DNA from: Anodontia alba
Lineage: Eukaryota; Mollusca; Bivalvia; Lucinida; Lucinidae
DNA: 64,000 bases
NCBI GenBank assembly: GCA_964016985.1
Contig: OZ024828.1
Span: forward strand, 72,909,264-72,973,263
Direction of reading: 5' to 3'
The notes beneath the pieces are model-generated. The model ran no database searches. It worked only from the letters and a program-made list of their open reading frames with translations, and was not told the DNA's origin. Position numbers and translations under genes: made by a program. Shown piece after piece: positions 40,283 to 50,668 of the stretch; the stretch's first letter is position 1; each line of letters starts with the position of its first letter.

Positions 40283-42230
40283 TATTATGGCATGGCGCTG
40301 TCCTACCGTCCGTCCGTAAACATTCTTGTACGCTCCATAACTTAGTAACCGTTCTGGATATCTTCATGCAACTTTATAGGAATATGTATTAGGTCAGGAC
40401 AATGTGTCGCACACAAGAATGATTGTTACTCCTTTCTTGATTTCCAAGTTATGCCCCTTTGATTAATTTTTCCAAACATACTTGTATGCTCCATACTTCA
40501 GTGACAGTTCAGAATATCTTCATGCATTTTTTAGAAATGTGTATTAGGTCAGGACGATTTGTCGCGCACAAAAATAATTTTTCTTCCTTTCTTAGTTTCT
40601 AAGTTTTGCCCCTTTGATTAGTTTTTTTTTTCCAGAATCGTCCGTCAACATTCTTGTACGCTCCATACCTCAGTAACCGTTCAGGATGTCTTCATGCAAT
40701 TTTATCAAGGTTGCGCGGTAAATTCCATCTGTATTTACCAGTGGCATTTACCGATCTGGAAAATACTCTTAAAGTGGCAAATATTGGCAAATACTGGTCA
40801 TTTGAACTTTCTCACCTTGAAATAACTACAGAAATCTTAACCATGTTGACTTAAAATAACGTATAATCATAATTATTGAGTTCAAGATGTTTTAGCTAAT
40901 TTTTGTATAAGGTTATCGCCATAAAGAATAAACTATTTCACAATTAAAGCATGTTGAAATAGCCAAAACGTGAATTAATGGCTAAACGTTTGTAATTATT
41001 TCAAAAGTACATACATTATCTTGAATTAAAAAAATACAATCATCTAATAAATTAGACTTAAAACTCAATAGCATAAAAATACAGGAAACAATTACAGGTA
41101 AAAATTCAGATTGCTTTTTATTCAGAACGAGACATCATGCCGTTTCTTTCATAACAGAACACGAACAAATCAGCCACAAGCCATGCGCAATTCTTACCCA
41201 TCAGACTACCCACATTTTGTCTAAATAGCTTAGTACCAAATCTTATATAAATCACCAGTGCAACTGGCCTTTGACACCTAATAGCAAGACCATATAGTCT
41301 AAATTGTTAAAACAACAAGTGTCAAGAAAGTGTTTATACAAGGGGACAGAAGGGGCAAGGATAGAAATGAAAAAAATGTCAGCAATGATTTCATGTTTTA
41401 AATAAATATATAAATAAACTTATATAAATAAGTTGATACTTGTATTAAACTTAAGTACAAATATCAAGTCAATTGAACAGTACAATTGAAATTACCCCTA
41501 TGATTGCTGACTGTAGATTACATGAATTGTATAAATTCCAGGGTGGTCAGTTTAATTGGAATTGACTTATATTTGCCAGTATTTTCCAGTATTGGCTGGT
41601 ATTTACATATATCTGTTACTTATTAAATTAAGCTATTAAATAAGTTGATACTTGTGTTAAACTTTAGTGTAAATATTAAGTCAGCTGACAAGTACAATTG
41701 AAATTACCCCTATGAATGTTGAGTGTAGGTTATTGTATAAATTCCAGGGTGGTCAATTCAGTCGACGAGTATTTGCCAGTATTTGCCGGTATTTACCGGT
41801 ACATACCGCTGGTATGGAAATACTCATATTTGCCGGCATTTTGCCAACCTTGAATTTTATAGGACTATGTATTAGGTCCAGACGACGTGTCGCGCACAAC
41901 CCTTTCTTAGTTTCCAAATTATGCCCCTTTGATTATTTTTTTTCCAGAATTCTTGTACGCGACATAACTTAGTAACCATAAGGAATATCTTCATGCAGCT
42001 TTATCAGAATATATATCACGTCGACGTGTCGCTTAAAAGAATAATAGTTCCCCCTTTCTTAGTTTCTAAGTAATGCCCCTTTGAATATTTTTCCAAACAT
42101 TCTTGTAAGTTTCATAACTCAGTAACCATTGTGGATATCTCTATGCAATTTTATAGGAATATGTATTAGGTCAGGACGACATGTCGCGTACAAGAATGTT
42201 TGCTCCCCCTTTCTAGTAACCAGTAATTGG
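40283..42230. repeat. Tandem array, unit about 160 bp, interrupted by hAT element
   Basis: A TACCGTCCGTCCG opening (40303) is followed by units carrying CATTCTTGTACGCTCCATA, TATCTTCATGCA, GTATTAGGTCAGGAC and TATGCCCCTTTGATTA (40318, 40475, 40640; then 41945 and 42097 after the insert). The layout resembles the 5666-7330 array. No coding sequence. Confidence 0.75.
40698..41860. mobile_element. Non-autonomous hAT-type element, 1147 bp, 8-bp target duplication
   Basis: AATTTTAT at 40698-40705 and 41853-41860 brackets 40706-41852. The ends are CAAGGTTG and CAACCTTG, perfect 8-bp inverted termini, with further similarity inward (CGGTAAAT versus CCGGCAAATA). The host array is uninterrupted elsewhere (CAATTTTATAGGA), giving the empty-site form. 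An 8-bp duplication plus CA(A/G)GGTTG ends are typical of hAT transposons. No transposase frame is present. Inside, about 165 bp are directly repeated (41428-41598 and 41639-41800). Confidence 0.9.
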
Positions 42231-43086
42231 AGCTGTTAATTATCATTCCATAACTACCAATGTGCAAATTAATTGTTTAGGCTATTCTCATTCAATCCAT
42301 AATGCCATAACCCTTTCAAATATTTTTTTATGAATTTTGTAGGGATATATATAATAATTGGGCAATATATAATGAGCAAGAGCCACAACTCTGGCTGACT
42401 TATGTCCTGAATTATTTGCCCTATAATTAAATTTTCTTTCCTTCTCTAATTCCTCAACCATTTTTAATTATTTTAAGGAAACTTATTGATGTTGTGTAAA
42501 ATGCCAAGGGAACACATTAGAACCAAGAATGGTAACTCTTATGTACTTAGTTTATAAATTATTTCCCTTGTTTGACTTCTGCAATTCTAATATCTGTGCC
42601 ACTTCATCGTGGACGCTTTTTTATTTATACTAACAGTATTTGATATGTTAATTGTTTTAATATAGGTGCAATCATTAATTCCTGTATGTCTGTCTGTCCA
42701 TCTTTTAGCCATACATTTAGTGTACATTGGTTACAATTCCTAGAAATATTGGCCCCACTGTCTTATCAAACGGGCGTATAATGCGCCGCTTGCGAAGCTC
42801 TTGTTCTTTTATGTTTTGTTTTTTTTTTTTTTTTTTTTGTTTTTTTTTTTTTTTTTGTTTTTTTTTTTTTTTTTTTTTTTTGTTTTTTGTTTTTTTTTTG
42901 TTTGTTTCCAAGGGCAACCTTTAATGATTTATTTGACTTTACTGCAGATAGTGTTAGGTGCCGTGTGGCGGTCATAAAACTACTCCCCGCACGTAATTGT
43001 GCAGTTTTTTTATTTATTTATTTACTTATTTGGAATCATTGACCCGATGGGAACATTTAGAGTAAACCTGGTACTATATATATTTG
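42231..43086. other. Repeat remnants and T-run, no gene
   Basis: 42817-42905 is a T-run with scattered G. 42898-43010 is a TR270 remnant (TTTCCAAGGGCAACCTTT, TTTACTGCAGA, GTGTGGCGGTCATAAAACTACT). 42231-42816 shows no recognised feature. Confidence 0.5.
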
Positions 43087-44282
43087 TAAACAACATAGGC
43101 TAATGAGTCTGCACATAGGGGCCAAACGAAGACTATTGATCCTGCATGTAAGAGTCATAAAGGCTAATGAGCATGCACTTAAGGGCCTTTGAAAGTTGAT
43201 GAGTCTGCACATAAATGCCCAACAAAGGCTGATGAACCTGCACAAAAAGTGCTTAACAAAGGCTGAAAATACTGTACGTAAGTTCCTGACAAAGACTGAT
43301 GAGCCGGCACGAAAGGACCTACCAAAGGCTGATCCTGCACATAAGAAATGCCTAACAGATGCTGATGATACTGCACATTTGTACCTAACAAAGACTGATG
43401 AGCCAGCTCATTAAGGGTCTAACAAAGGCTGATGAGCCTGCACATAAGGGCCTAACGAATGCTGATGAGCCTGTACATGAGGGCCTAACAAAGGCTGATG
43501 AGCCTGCACATAAATACCTGACAACGGCAGATGAACCAGCACATAAGGGCCTAACAAAGGCTGATGAGCCTGCATATAAGTGCCTAACCAAGACTGACTA
43601 GCCTGAAAATAAACTCCTAATAAAGGCTGATGAGCCTCCTCATAAGGGCCGAGCAAAGGCTTATGAGCCTGCACATAAGGGCCTAAAAAGGCCGATGCGC
43701 CTATATATAAGGGCCTAACAAAGGCTGATGAGCCTGCACATAAGTGCCTAGCAAAAGTTGATGAGCCTGCACGTAAGTGCCTAACCAAGGCTGAAGAGCC
43801 TGCACATTAGTGCCCTACAAAGACTGGTGAGCCTGCACATAAAAAGTGCCTAACAAAGGCTGGTGATATTGCAAATTAATACCTAGCAAAAGCTGATGAG
43901 CCTGCACATTATGGCCTAACAAAGGCTAATGAGCCTGCACATAAGTGCCTGACAAAGGCTGAAGATACTGCAAATAAGGGGCCTAACAAAGGCTGATAAT
44001 ACTACACATAAGGGCCTAACAAAAGCTGATGAGCCTGCACATAAGTGGCTAACCAATGCTGATTAGCCTGCTTTAAAGATCCTAACAAAGGCTCATGAGC
44101 CTGCACATAAGGGCCTAATAAAAGCCGATCAGCCAGCACATAAGGGTCTAACAAAGGCGGATGGGCCTGCACATAAGAGCCTAATAAAAGCTGATGAGCC
44201 TGCACAAAAAGTGCTTAAAAAAGGCTGTTGAGCCTGCACATAAGGCCTAACAAATGCTGATGAGCCTGCACATTACTAACAA
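43087..44282. repeat. 33-bp minisatellite, about 36 copies
   Basis: The consensus unit includes AACAAAGGCTGATGAGCCTG followed by CACATAAGGGCCT. Because 33 is a multiple of three, frames on both strands stay open for long distances: KADEPAHKGLT on the + strand and PYVQAHQPLLG on the minus strand. Units vary by substitutions and occasional indels (for example CACAAAAAGTGCTTAA variants at 43235 and 44205). No splice sites or start context suggest translation. Confidence 0.9.
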
Positions 44283-44842
44283 TTGCAAGTTTGTCCTTGC
44301 CTCTTCTTATAAATGTGAAAATGCTTTCATCTTTATTAGGGAGAAAATTTCATGCTCAGCTGAGTTGAGAATTAAAAATATATATAACCTCGGGACCTGT
44401 TTCAACCATTTATAAGTTGGGAGCAAGGATTCTAAATTACGTAGACACTTTAATCCTTAAAAAGCCTATCACAACTGCAGCAGATGGCAGTTTAAATTTT
44501 ATTTACTTTTCAGAGAATACGAGTTTTCACGTTTCAGTTGAATTGTCTACCAAGAATTGTTTTCTCTAAATAAGAAAAAAAAAGATTGTTATCTGATACA
44601 AATTTTATTTGGCTCTAAAATTGTTTCATCCCTGCAGACCAATACAGGCATCTTTGCAAACAGCGCACTTCTTCCAGATGAGATGGAGCCATCTCATCAG
44701 GATCTACAGTGTTTACCATTCATTTATATTGAACCCCTTTTGCATCAGTGGACATGTTATAGCTTAAGGATGGAAAGTCCATATTACTCAAGATTGAAAG
44801 AGTTCTTGATTAATATGATGACGGCTTATATTTTTCATATAG

Positions 44843-44983
44843 CTGGCCACATCGGGGGTCAGTGTCTCAACGGTGTATGCTTTGGCTTTGGGGTTATCTG
44901 CGATTCAGGATCAAACGTGTGTATCTGTGATAGGAGATGTTTCAAAACTCCGAAACTGATGTGTGTCCGCCGAAAAAGACAAA
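44843..44983 (+). CDS. Divergent Cys-rich module exon 11 (141 bp)
   Basis: The acceptor TATTTTTCATATAG ends at 44842 and the donor GTGAGTA begins at 44984. Read in phase 1 it encodes a seven-cysteine module: C-x4-C-x6-C-x6-C-x-C-x3-C-x7-C, with GQCLNGVCFGFGVICDSG and CICDRRC, ending CVRRKRQ before the donor. The first five cysteines match the exon 10 EGF spacing. The terminal RRKR fits a furin-type processing site, which suggests cleavage after this module; that is an inference. The open frame extends upstream to 44557, but that part has no cysteine pattern and is taken as intron. Confidence 0.65.
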
Positions 44984-44996
44984 GTGAGTAACATCT

Positions 44997-45301
44997 TTAA
45001 CCCATTTTAGACTGAATAAACTTCCCCACACTATATATTGAAAAAGTCAAATTTCAGTCTAACCTATTTTAGACTGAATAAACGCCCTCAATTATATATT
45101 GAAATAGTGGACTTTCAGTTTTAGGTATTTCAGTCTTATATTTCCCTAGTTGTTTCAGGCTTATATTCCCCTAGTGAAAAATTGTTGAACTATTTGCAAA
45201 CAGTGGAGACCTTGATCAGACGCCCCATTCTGAGACGTCCGATCTGGGTCTGCACTGTTTGCAAATACCCTTTTTTCGGACTCCAATCTAAAATGGGTTA
45301 A
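44997..45301. mobile_element. piggyBac-type MITE, 297 bp, TTAA-flanked
   Basis: TTAA occurs at 44997-45000 and 45298-45301. The element inside starts CCCATTTTAGACTG and ends CAATCTAAAATGGG, 14-bp inverted ends with one mismatch. An inner inverted pair (TTTGCAAACAG at 45190 and CTGTTTGCAAA at 45256) lies toward the right. TTAA duplication with CCC ends is the piggyBac signature. It begins 14 bases after the exon 11 donor. No transposase is encoded. Confidence 0.85.
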
Positions 45302-46442
45302 TCTTATATTATGTTTGTTTTTTGGGTTTTTTTCTTTTTGTTTTTTTTGTTGTTGTTGTTGTTTTGTTTTTGTTTTTTGTTTTTTTTTTGTGTGTGTTTT
45401 GTAAACTGTAACTCTTTAACCCGTTAATGCCAAATGGACTATTCTGCCTCCTTCTTTGGACATGTCGGCGCCAAATTTCCGCCATGTTTTAAACATCCCG
45501 TTCAGTGAAAGTATTCACATAATTATTGCTGAATCCTTGAAAAACTAAAACTAATTTTTATTTACATGTATGCGTTTGTATGTTTTTTGATTGTTGGAAA
45601 AATCGACGAAACTATAAAAAAAAATCTGGTGCCTCGCCTACGACTAAACTACTCGTGGTAAAACCCATTGCCACAGAGTAAGACACGTTGCCAATAATCT
45701 CTCTCTCAGTCGAAAGGATAAAACTAGGAAAATAGTTGTTCTTGTTGTTGTTGTTGTTGTTTTAGTTTTTTTTTTTTTTTTTTTTTTTTTGTCTTATTGG
45801 GCTTTTTTTTTTGTATCTTATATAAAAATATCATACATTTTGAACGATTTTGTCCTTAATCCTCCTACTTTTATTCTAATCTCCTGTCAGTTATGCAAAT
45901 TTGAAAGGTCGTCAAGGACGCGTTTTATCATCTAAACCACATATCAAATTAAATATTCTTCCGCGCACCGACCTGCCGCTATATAGCAAAATCATATGAT
46001 ACTCTTCCATTTCTGAAAGCAAAATGTTTGCAATTTCAAACAGAAAATTAGTTATAAGAATTGAATTTTGATTTGTTTTGTTTTATCGAGCAATGAATAA
46101 AAAAAAAAACATTATTGTGCACGAATACGCTACGCGCATCATGCATAACATCCTTCGTTTTTTGTTGTTGTTTTTTTTTTTTTTTTTTTTTTTGTTTTTT
46201 TTTTTTTTTTGTTTTGTTTTTTTTTTTTTCATTTAAACGAAACAAAATCAAACATCAAAACTTTTTGTATTTTAATGTGTTTCATTTCTCGATGAAAACA
46301 ATGTCAAATGTTCTCGTCAAGGAGGGCATAAGGCGGACACAAAGAATATTGCTTGTGAAACTGTCTATTTGAAATAAAACTATAGCCAGATTGAAAGACT
46401 GACTGTCAAACTGCGTATATGCTGATGAGACGATTCATTATA
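45302..46442. other. AT-rich stretch with T-runs, no gene
   Basis: T/G runs at 45310-45395, 45740-45795 and 46160-46232. TAACCCGTTAATGCCAAATGG (45419) resembles dispersed-repeat ends. No exon with paired splice sites was found. Confidence 0.5.
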
Positions 46443-46738
46443 TAGATATGCCATTACGAAAACACGCCTATTCAAATATATAGAAAATTTCACCTCCAAA
46501 AACTGAAAAATTTCAGATAAAATGTCTGATATTTTTCATATTTCTGCTCAAAACATAGATTGTGGGCACTCGTTAGAGCCTCCTCGATGAGGCGGTTCTA
46601 ACGAGTACCCACAATCTATGTTTTTGAGCAGAAATAAGAAAAATAATGTATACCCCTGTAAACCCCAGTTTTACTACATAAAAGTGGGATTTAAGGGGGT
46701 CAAAATTACATAGGCGTGTTTTCGTTATGGTGTTTACT
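46443..46738 (+). mobile_element. M1 palindromic MITE
   Basis: Ends CATTACGAAAACACGCCTAT and ATAGGCGTGTTTTCGTTATG. The central palindrome runs from about 46545 to 46630 with a GCCTCG-type centre (TCCTCGATGAGGCGG). A second hairpin pairs TGTAAACCCCAGTTTTACTA with TAAAAGTGGGATTTA. Confidence 0.8.
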
Positions 46739-47247
46739 GTGATCAAAGGATTTTAAAATCAATCGACCTTCCATATTTGTTTTCGGACTATATCTACTTT
46801 GCGAATAGGAACGGCCAGTCAAAAATCAGACACAAAGTGACAAACAGTTTATGGCCTAATTAACAAACTAACGGACCGACCTGATAGCTTCATCGTTTGT
46901 GGAAGCATCTATTTATATCTACACAAATGACATAACCATCAGGTCGATCCGTCGGTTTGTTATTCGGTGGGTCCAAGTTGTGACGCGAACCACTTCCAAA
47001 AGTTTTATTTTTTATTTCCTTCAAACTTCGCAAAGCGACAAGCATGATTAGTAGAAGTGCGTGGCATGTGTTTTCTGTGCAGTGGTATCTGCCTTTGACT
47101 CTTAAATCCATCCATGAGCGACTGTTACACCTTGTTTTTGCATGCACATGGCTGATCAGAGCATGTTGTGCTCCACACCGTATTAAGGCCAGCGCTACCG
47201 GAAACATCTGTGCTGTCAAGATAGAGAAGACTTCCTATCAAACATTA
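46739..47247. other. Stretch without recognised gene
   Basis: A 109-codon minus frame (47219-46890) is open, but no splice context or family match was found. GGACCGACCTGATAG (46873) and CAGGTCGATCCGTCGG (46939) form an imperfect inverted pair. Confidence 0.35.
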
Positions 47248-47586
47248 TACAGTCGAACCTCGTTATCTCGAACTCGCTTGTTTCGATTTACCGCTTATCT
47301 CGAAGTGAAAATCTGGTCCCTATTTTAACATGAAACCATGAAAACAGGTAACAAAATAATGTGGAAAAGAGGAGAAATTGCTCCTAAGGAGCAATTTTTC
47401 CTCTTTCCAACATTATTTTATATATATATTTCTAATTTCAGGAGTCAAATTACATATTCATTTGTTAAATGTGGTTGTTCAATTTATTGTTTTCTTCACT
47501 CTCTCAACTCTGATATGTTGAGGTACGGATATCTTGAAGTATTTCAGGGAGTCCCTTGGAATTCGAGATAACGAGAGTCGACTGTA
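47248..47586. mobile_element. pogo/Tigger-type MITE, 335 bp, TA duplication
   Basis: TA at 47248-47249 and 47585-47586 brackets 47250-47584. Ends are CAGTCGAACCTCGTTATCTC and, reversed, CAGTCGACTCTCGTTATCTC, continuing inward with CGAA. A near-perfect internal hairpin lies at about 47350-47420, with arms GGAGAAATTGCTCC and GGAGCAATTTTTCC around TAA. CAGT.GA.CCTCG ends with a TA target are typical of pogo/Tigger elements of the Tc1/mariner group. Confidence 0.85.
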
Positions 47587-47894
47587 TATATATCTGCACA
47601 CGTTTACAACGGCAAATAGTTTACATGTATATATTTTATTTACATATCAAATGTACAAAACTATGTGCAGATACACAGTTATTTCCACAATCACGTAAAA
47701 CAGCCTTCCAGAGACCAAGTCCGATTCTTTGGATTATTCCAGTTTAAAATAAAAATGTTCACAATATCATGACTGCGTTCAGAAGTGCAAGGTGATCGAA
47801 AACGTTTAGCCCTGGACTCCTGTACCTAATGATGAGCCGGGAAATCCAGGGCAAACCGTTCGCGAATAACTGCACTTATGTACACAGTCCATAT

Positions 47895-48090
47895 GTTTAT
47901 GCAACATACAGTTTAAGAAGTGTTCACAACTTCACAGTGTGTTTACGTAACATACAGTTTAAAAAAAGTTCACAATGTCATGCTTTTATGCAACATAAAG
48001 TTTAAGAAGTATTCATAATATACAGTTAAAAAAGTCTTCCAAATGTTAATTTGTATACAACATTCAGTTTAAGAAATGTTCACAATGTCA
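47895..48090. repeat. Tandem repeat, unit about 50 bp
   Basis: AACATACAGTTTAAGAAGTG recurs as ACATACAGTTTAAAAAAAG, ACATAAAGTTTAAGAAGTA, ATACAGTTAAAAAAG and ACATTCAGTTTAAGAAATG, each followed by TTCACAA or similar. Confidence 0.75.
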
Positions 48091-48309
48091 TAAATTTTCG
48101 AGGATACGTCTGGATGAGTGAGTGGCAAACAGTGATCTGGGTTTGCACTGTTTGCTCAAGTCTCTCTGTCTGAATACTTAGAGTAAATACGGTCCAACTC
48201 ACACTGCGGATCTAATTACGGTCCTGAACAGACTGCACGGACGCAAAAGCTTATCTGGTTGTTTGTTCTTCCGAAAGTAAGCAAATGTCTCTTATTATAA
48301 ATAAGTCCA

Positions 48310-48675
48310 GACAGCGACGTCTCGGCCCAGAATGCTCATTCCACATACTTTGACCAGGGTCTTCTTTTTTATTCAGTATATTATGCGACATCTGATACTG
48401 TAAAGGAATGCACTTATCAGGCTCTGCGAATACGCAAGTAGATCCTAGCCATCATTATTTGAAATGTGTTCAGAAACATTTTCTCCCGTCACGGCTTGGA
48501 ATGCGCATTCCATGTAGTGTGATCAGGGTCTTCACATTTCGTCAGTGTATTCGGAAGCCGCGAATGACAAAGTTGGCAAATGAAGGCGGCTCTTATAAAG
48601 CTCTGCGCATGTGCGCGCAGATCTTGACTGTCATTGTCCGTAATGTGTTAGGAAACATTTTCTCACATCACAGCG
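48310..48675. repeat. Direct duplication, unit about 180 bp
   Basis: Two units share GAATGC.CATTCCA, GACCAGGGTCTTC, TCAG..TATT.., CTCTGCG.AT..GC, AGATC.T and GTGTT..GAAACATTTTCTC. The 93-codon + frame across the junction (48408-48689) follows this repeat and is not taken as a gene. Confidence 0.65.
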
Positions 48676-49560
48676 TTTTTTTTTTTTAATTTCCAGGATG
48701 GTAGCCAAGCATTGCTGTTACAAAGTGGATAGATTAGCCACCTGATTGTATTGGCAGAATGTCTTATGCAAATAAAAATAATGACGAAACGAATTCATTT
48801 ACTTTATTGCTTTCTGCTTTGTTGCGTGGTGTTCTGGAATGTAATGGCACTTTTCACAATCCATCATTTATAGATCTTGAGAGCAAAGAACACACTAACA
48901 AAGTTTTACACAGCTGAAGTACCAGCTAGGCTCGGCATATTAGGCTTCATCGATAAAGCACATATAAGTTTTCAAATCAATGATCATAAAGGACCATAGA
49001 ATATAAACTTCGTAGTGAAGTACAGGGAGTTTCACAACCGGCGATATCACCAGCTGTGGTTGAGATAAAAGATATTCTAAAACCCATGAGCCATTCCAAC
49101 AAACACACTACGTGGTTAAAACATCGCTACAACGTCGCTGTAACGATACGACGTTGCAGCGACGTTGTAACGACGGTGATGCGACGTTGTGTTTTTCCTG
49201 GGTTGAGATCAACGAACACAATACAAAGATGAGAACAGCTGAAGTACCAGCAATGTGTACATATAGTGCAAGCGCTTGTACAGCATTTGTTTCGTTAAAC
49301 TACCATGCACATTTATAACACGTTCGCCCCTGTATTCCTCAAGTGGATTCTTCTTTCTTTGGCTTTGAATGCATCCATTGTTGCAAATAGGGTTGTCAGT
49401 TAAATATAAAACAGAGCGGGAAACGATACCAATCCCGATGAGACAGCTCGTCACATCAGGATCTATACTGTTTGTGAAGGCATTTGAGCCACATCAGGAC
49501 AAAACCAAATGAATGGCACGAGCATCCAGCGAAACTCAGATTAGATTAGGCACTCTCTTA
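48676..49560. other. No gene seen; small stem at 49125-49174
   Basis: ACAACGTCGCTG (49125) pairs perfectly with CAGCGACGTTGT (49163), a 12-bp stem in a locally CG-rich patch. A weak partial relative of the foldback at 49561 lies near 49480-49520 (TTTGAGCCACATCAGGACAA). Confidence 0.5.
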
Positions 49561-49835
49561 TTCAATTTGTCATCCAAACAAAAGAGCCACCGCCTGACAA
49601 AACCAACAAAATGGATGTGCGGCCAGTGAAGACTTAGAATAGGCGGGGATCCACCTAGGCTGCTCGGAATCTTCCCGGTCCGCACTGAGAAAGCTTGGGC
49701 CCTTGGCTACCCACACTGAGTGCACAGCGAAGACTGATCAGATTAGGCGGATGCTCGGGCTGATCTACGCTGGCCGCTCATCCATTTTGTTTGTTTTGTC
49801 AGGAGGTGGCTCATTTGCTTGGATGACAAATTGAA
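49561..49835. mobile_element. Foldback element with about 65-bp inverted ends
   Basis: The left arm (49561-49627) and right arm (49770-49834) match over TTCAATTTGTCATCCAA, then GAGCCACC, CCTGACAAAAC, AACAAAATGGATG and GCGGCCAG with a few mismatches. The centre (49628-49769) is GC-richer than its surroundings. Partial relatives lie at 49480-49520 and 49918-49965. No target duplication is clear, and no coding sequence is present. Confidence 0.75.
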
Positions 49836-50577
49836 AAGGGGCCAGTGTTCGTCTCTTTTTGGTCAGTTTGATCTCCCCTTTGAAGTGTATTCTTTTATCT
49901 TTAATAAGAAAGAAAACTCCAAATGAGCCACCTCTTGACTAAACCAACAAAACGGCATTAAGATTTTGAGAAAGAGATTATATGATTATCGACAACCAAA
50001 TAAGCATACTGTAAGGAAGCCGTAACATTCCTTTCGGTATTCTGGTGATGACGTTATGGAGCAACGACATCATCTTAAATTAGGGACGTAGACAACAAAA
50101 AAAGTCTGACGTAGGGGCTAAAAATAAGAATAACTGTTTTGTCAAGCAAACACCAGGGATCTAGATTCATTTTTTTTTCAAAGACGACAAATAGTTTCAA
50201 ATATATAAGACTACAGTTTATTACTCATGGATGATTTAATAACAAAGTTCCCACATGAAAGCGTGTTTCTAAACGATGTCAAAATCTACAGCCTACAACA
50301 TGTTTTTATTTTAAGTTGAAACACTGATGAAGTTTAAATAACAGAAAAGCCTTAGTGGCACTAAATTAGTTAAGCTCTTATTGCAAACCACAGGGTCGAT
50401 GTCTCTGCTGGTGGACGACTCGTTCGTCCCCGAGGATAACATCAGCTCAGCATCAGTTCCTCAGTGCTGATGTTGATACTGCGGTGTTAACGTCAGTACT
50501 TAAGTACTGAATTAAGTAACTATTTTTATACCTAAATCTTTGTTATAGTACAAATTCAAACATTTTCTTAAACTTAA
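49836..50577. other. No gene seen
   Basis: Contains the partial foldback relative at 49918-49965 and a short run of CAGTACTTAAGTACTG-like palindromes at 50455-50515. No splice-flanked exon was recognised. Confidence 0.4.
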
Positions 50578-50668
50578 AAAAAAAGTAAGAGAAAAGTCCA
50601 GGGAGTGCCACAATCACAAACCGCAGCCCTTCCCAGACCCCAAGAGGAAGAGGAAACCGACAAATCTA
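50578..50668 (-). mobile_element. Shortest A-tail copy (about 90 bp)
   Basis: Only the fixed 3' end is present, from AAAAAAAGTAAGAGAAAAG to GAGGAAACCGACAAAT. This minimal copy defines which end of the element is kept in every insertion. Confidence 0.8.

Larger units (their letters stand above)
2933..44983 (+). other. Gene locus: tandem EGF/follistatin-like module protein (partial)
   Basis: At least eleven short exons share the same design. Each has a polypyrimidine tract and AG acceptor, two bases finishing a split codon, a six- or seven-cysteine module, one leftover G, and a GT donor. All exon boundaries are therefore phase 1, so any exon can be gained or lost without shifting the frame, a hallmark of exon-shuffled extracellular modules. 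Nine 114-bp exons encode nearly the same 38-residue module; two more are divergent. EGF-type modules are normally secreted or extracellular, so the product is probably an extracellular or membrane-anchored protein. No signal peptide exon, transmembrane exon, promoter or terminal exon could be identified. Introns hold most of the mobile DNA in this window. The exact protein family is not recognised. Confidence 0.8.

Noticed and set aside
43087..44282. Hammerhead ribozyme in each 33-bp unit because of CTGATGAG
   Set aside because: The CGAAAC partner and stems I and III are absent; the match is confined to the first core segment.
44557..44842. Long first part of the 144-codon frame before exon 11
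   Set aside because: No cysteine pattern, no upstream splice site, and a good acceptor just before the cysteine-rich part; best read as intron.
47044..47328. 94-codon + frame and opposing 109-codon minus frame
   Set aside because: They overlap each other, run into the pogo-type MITE and have no splice or domain support.
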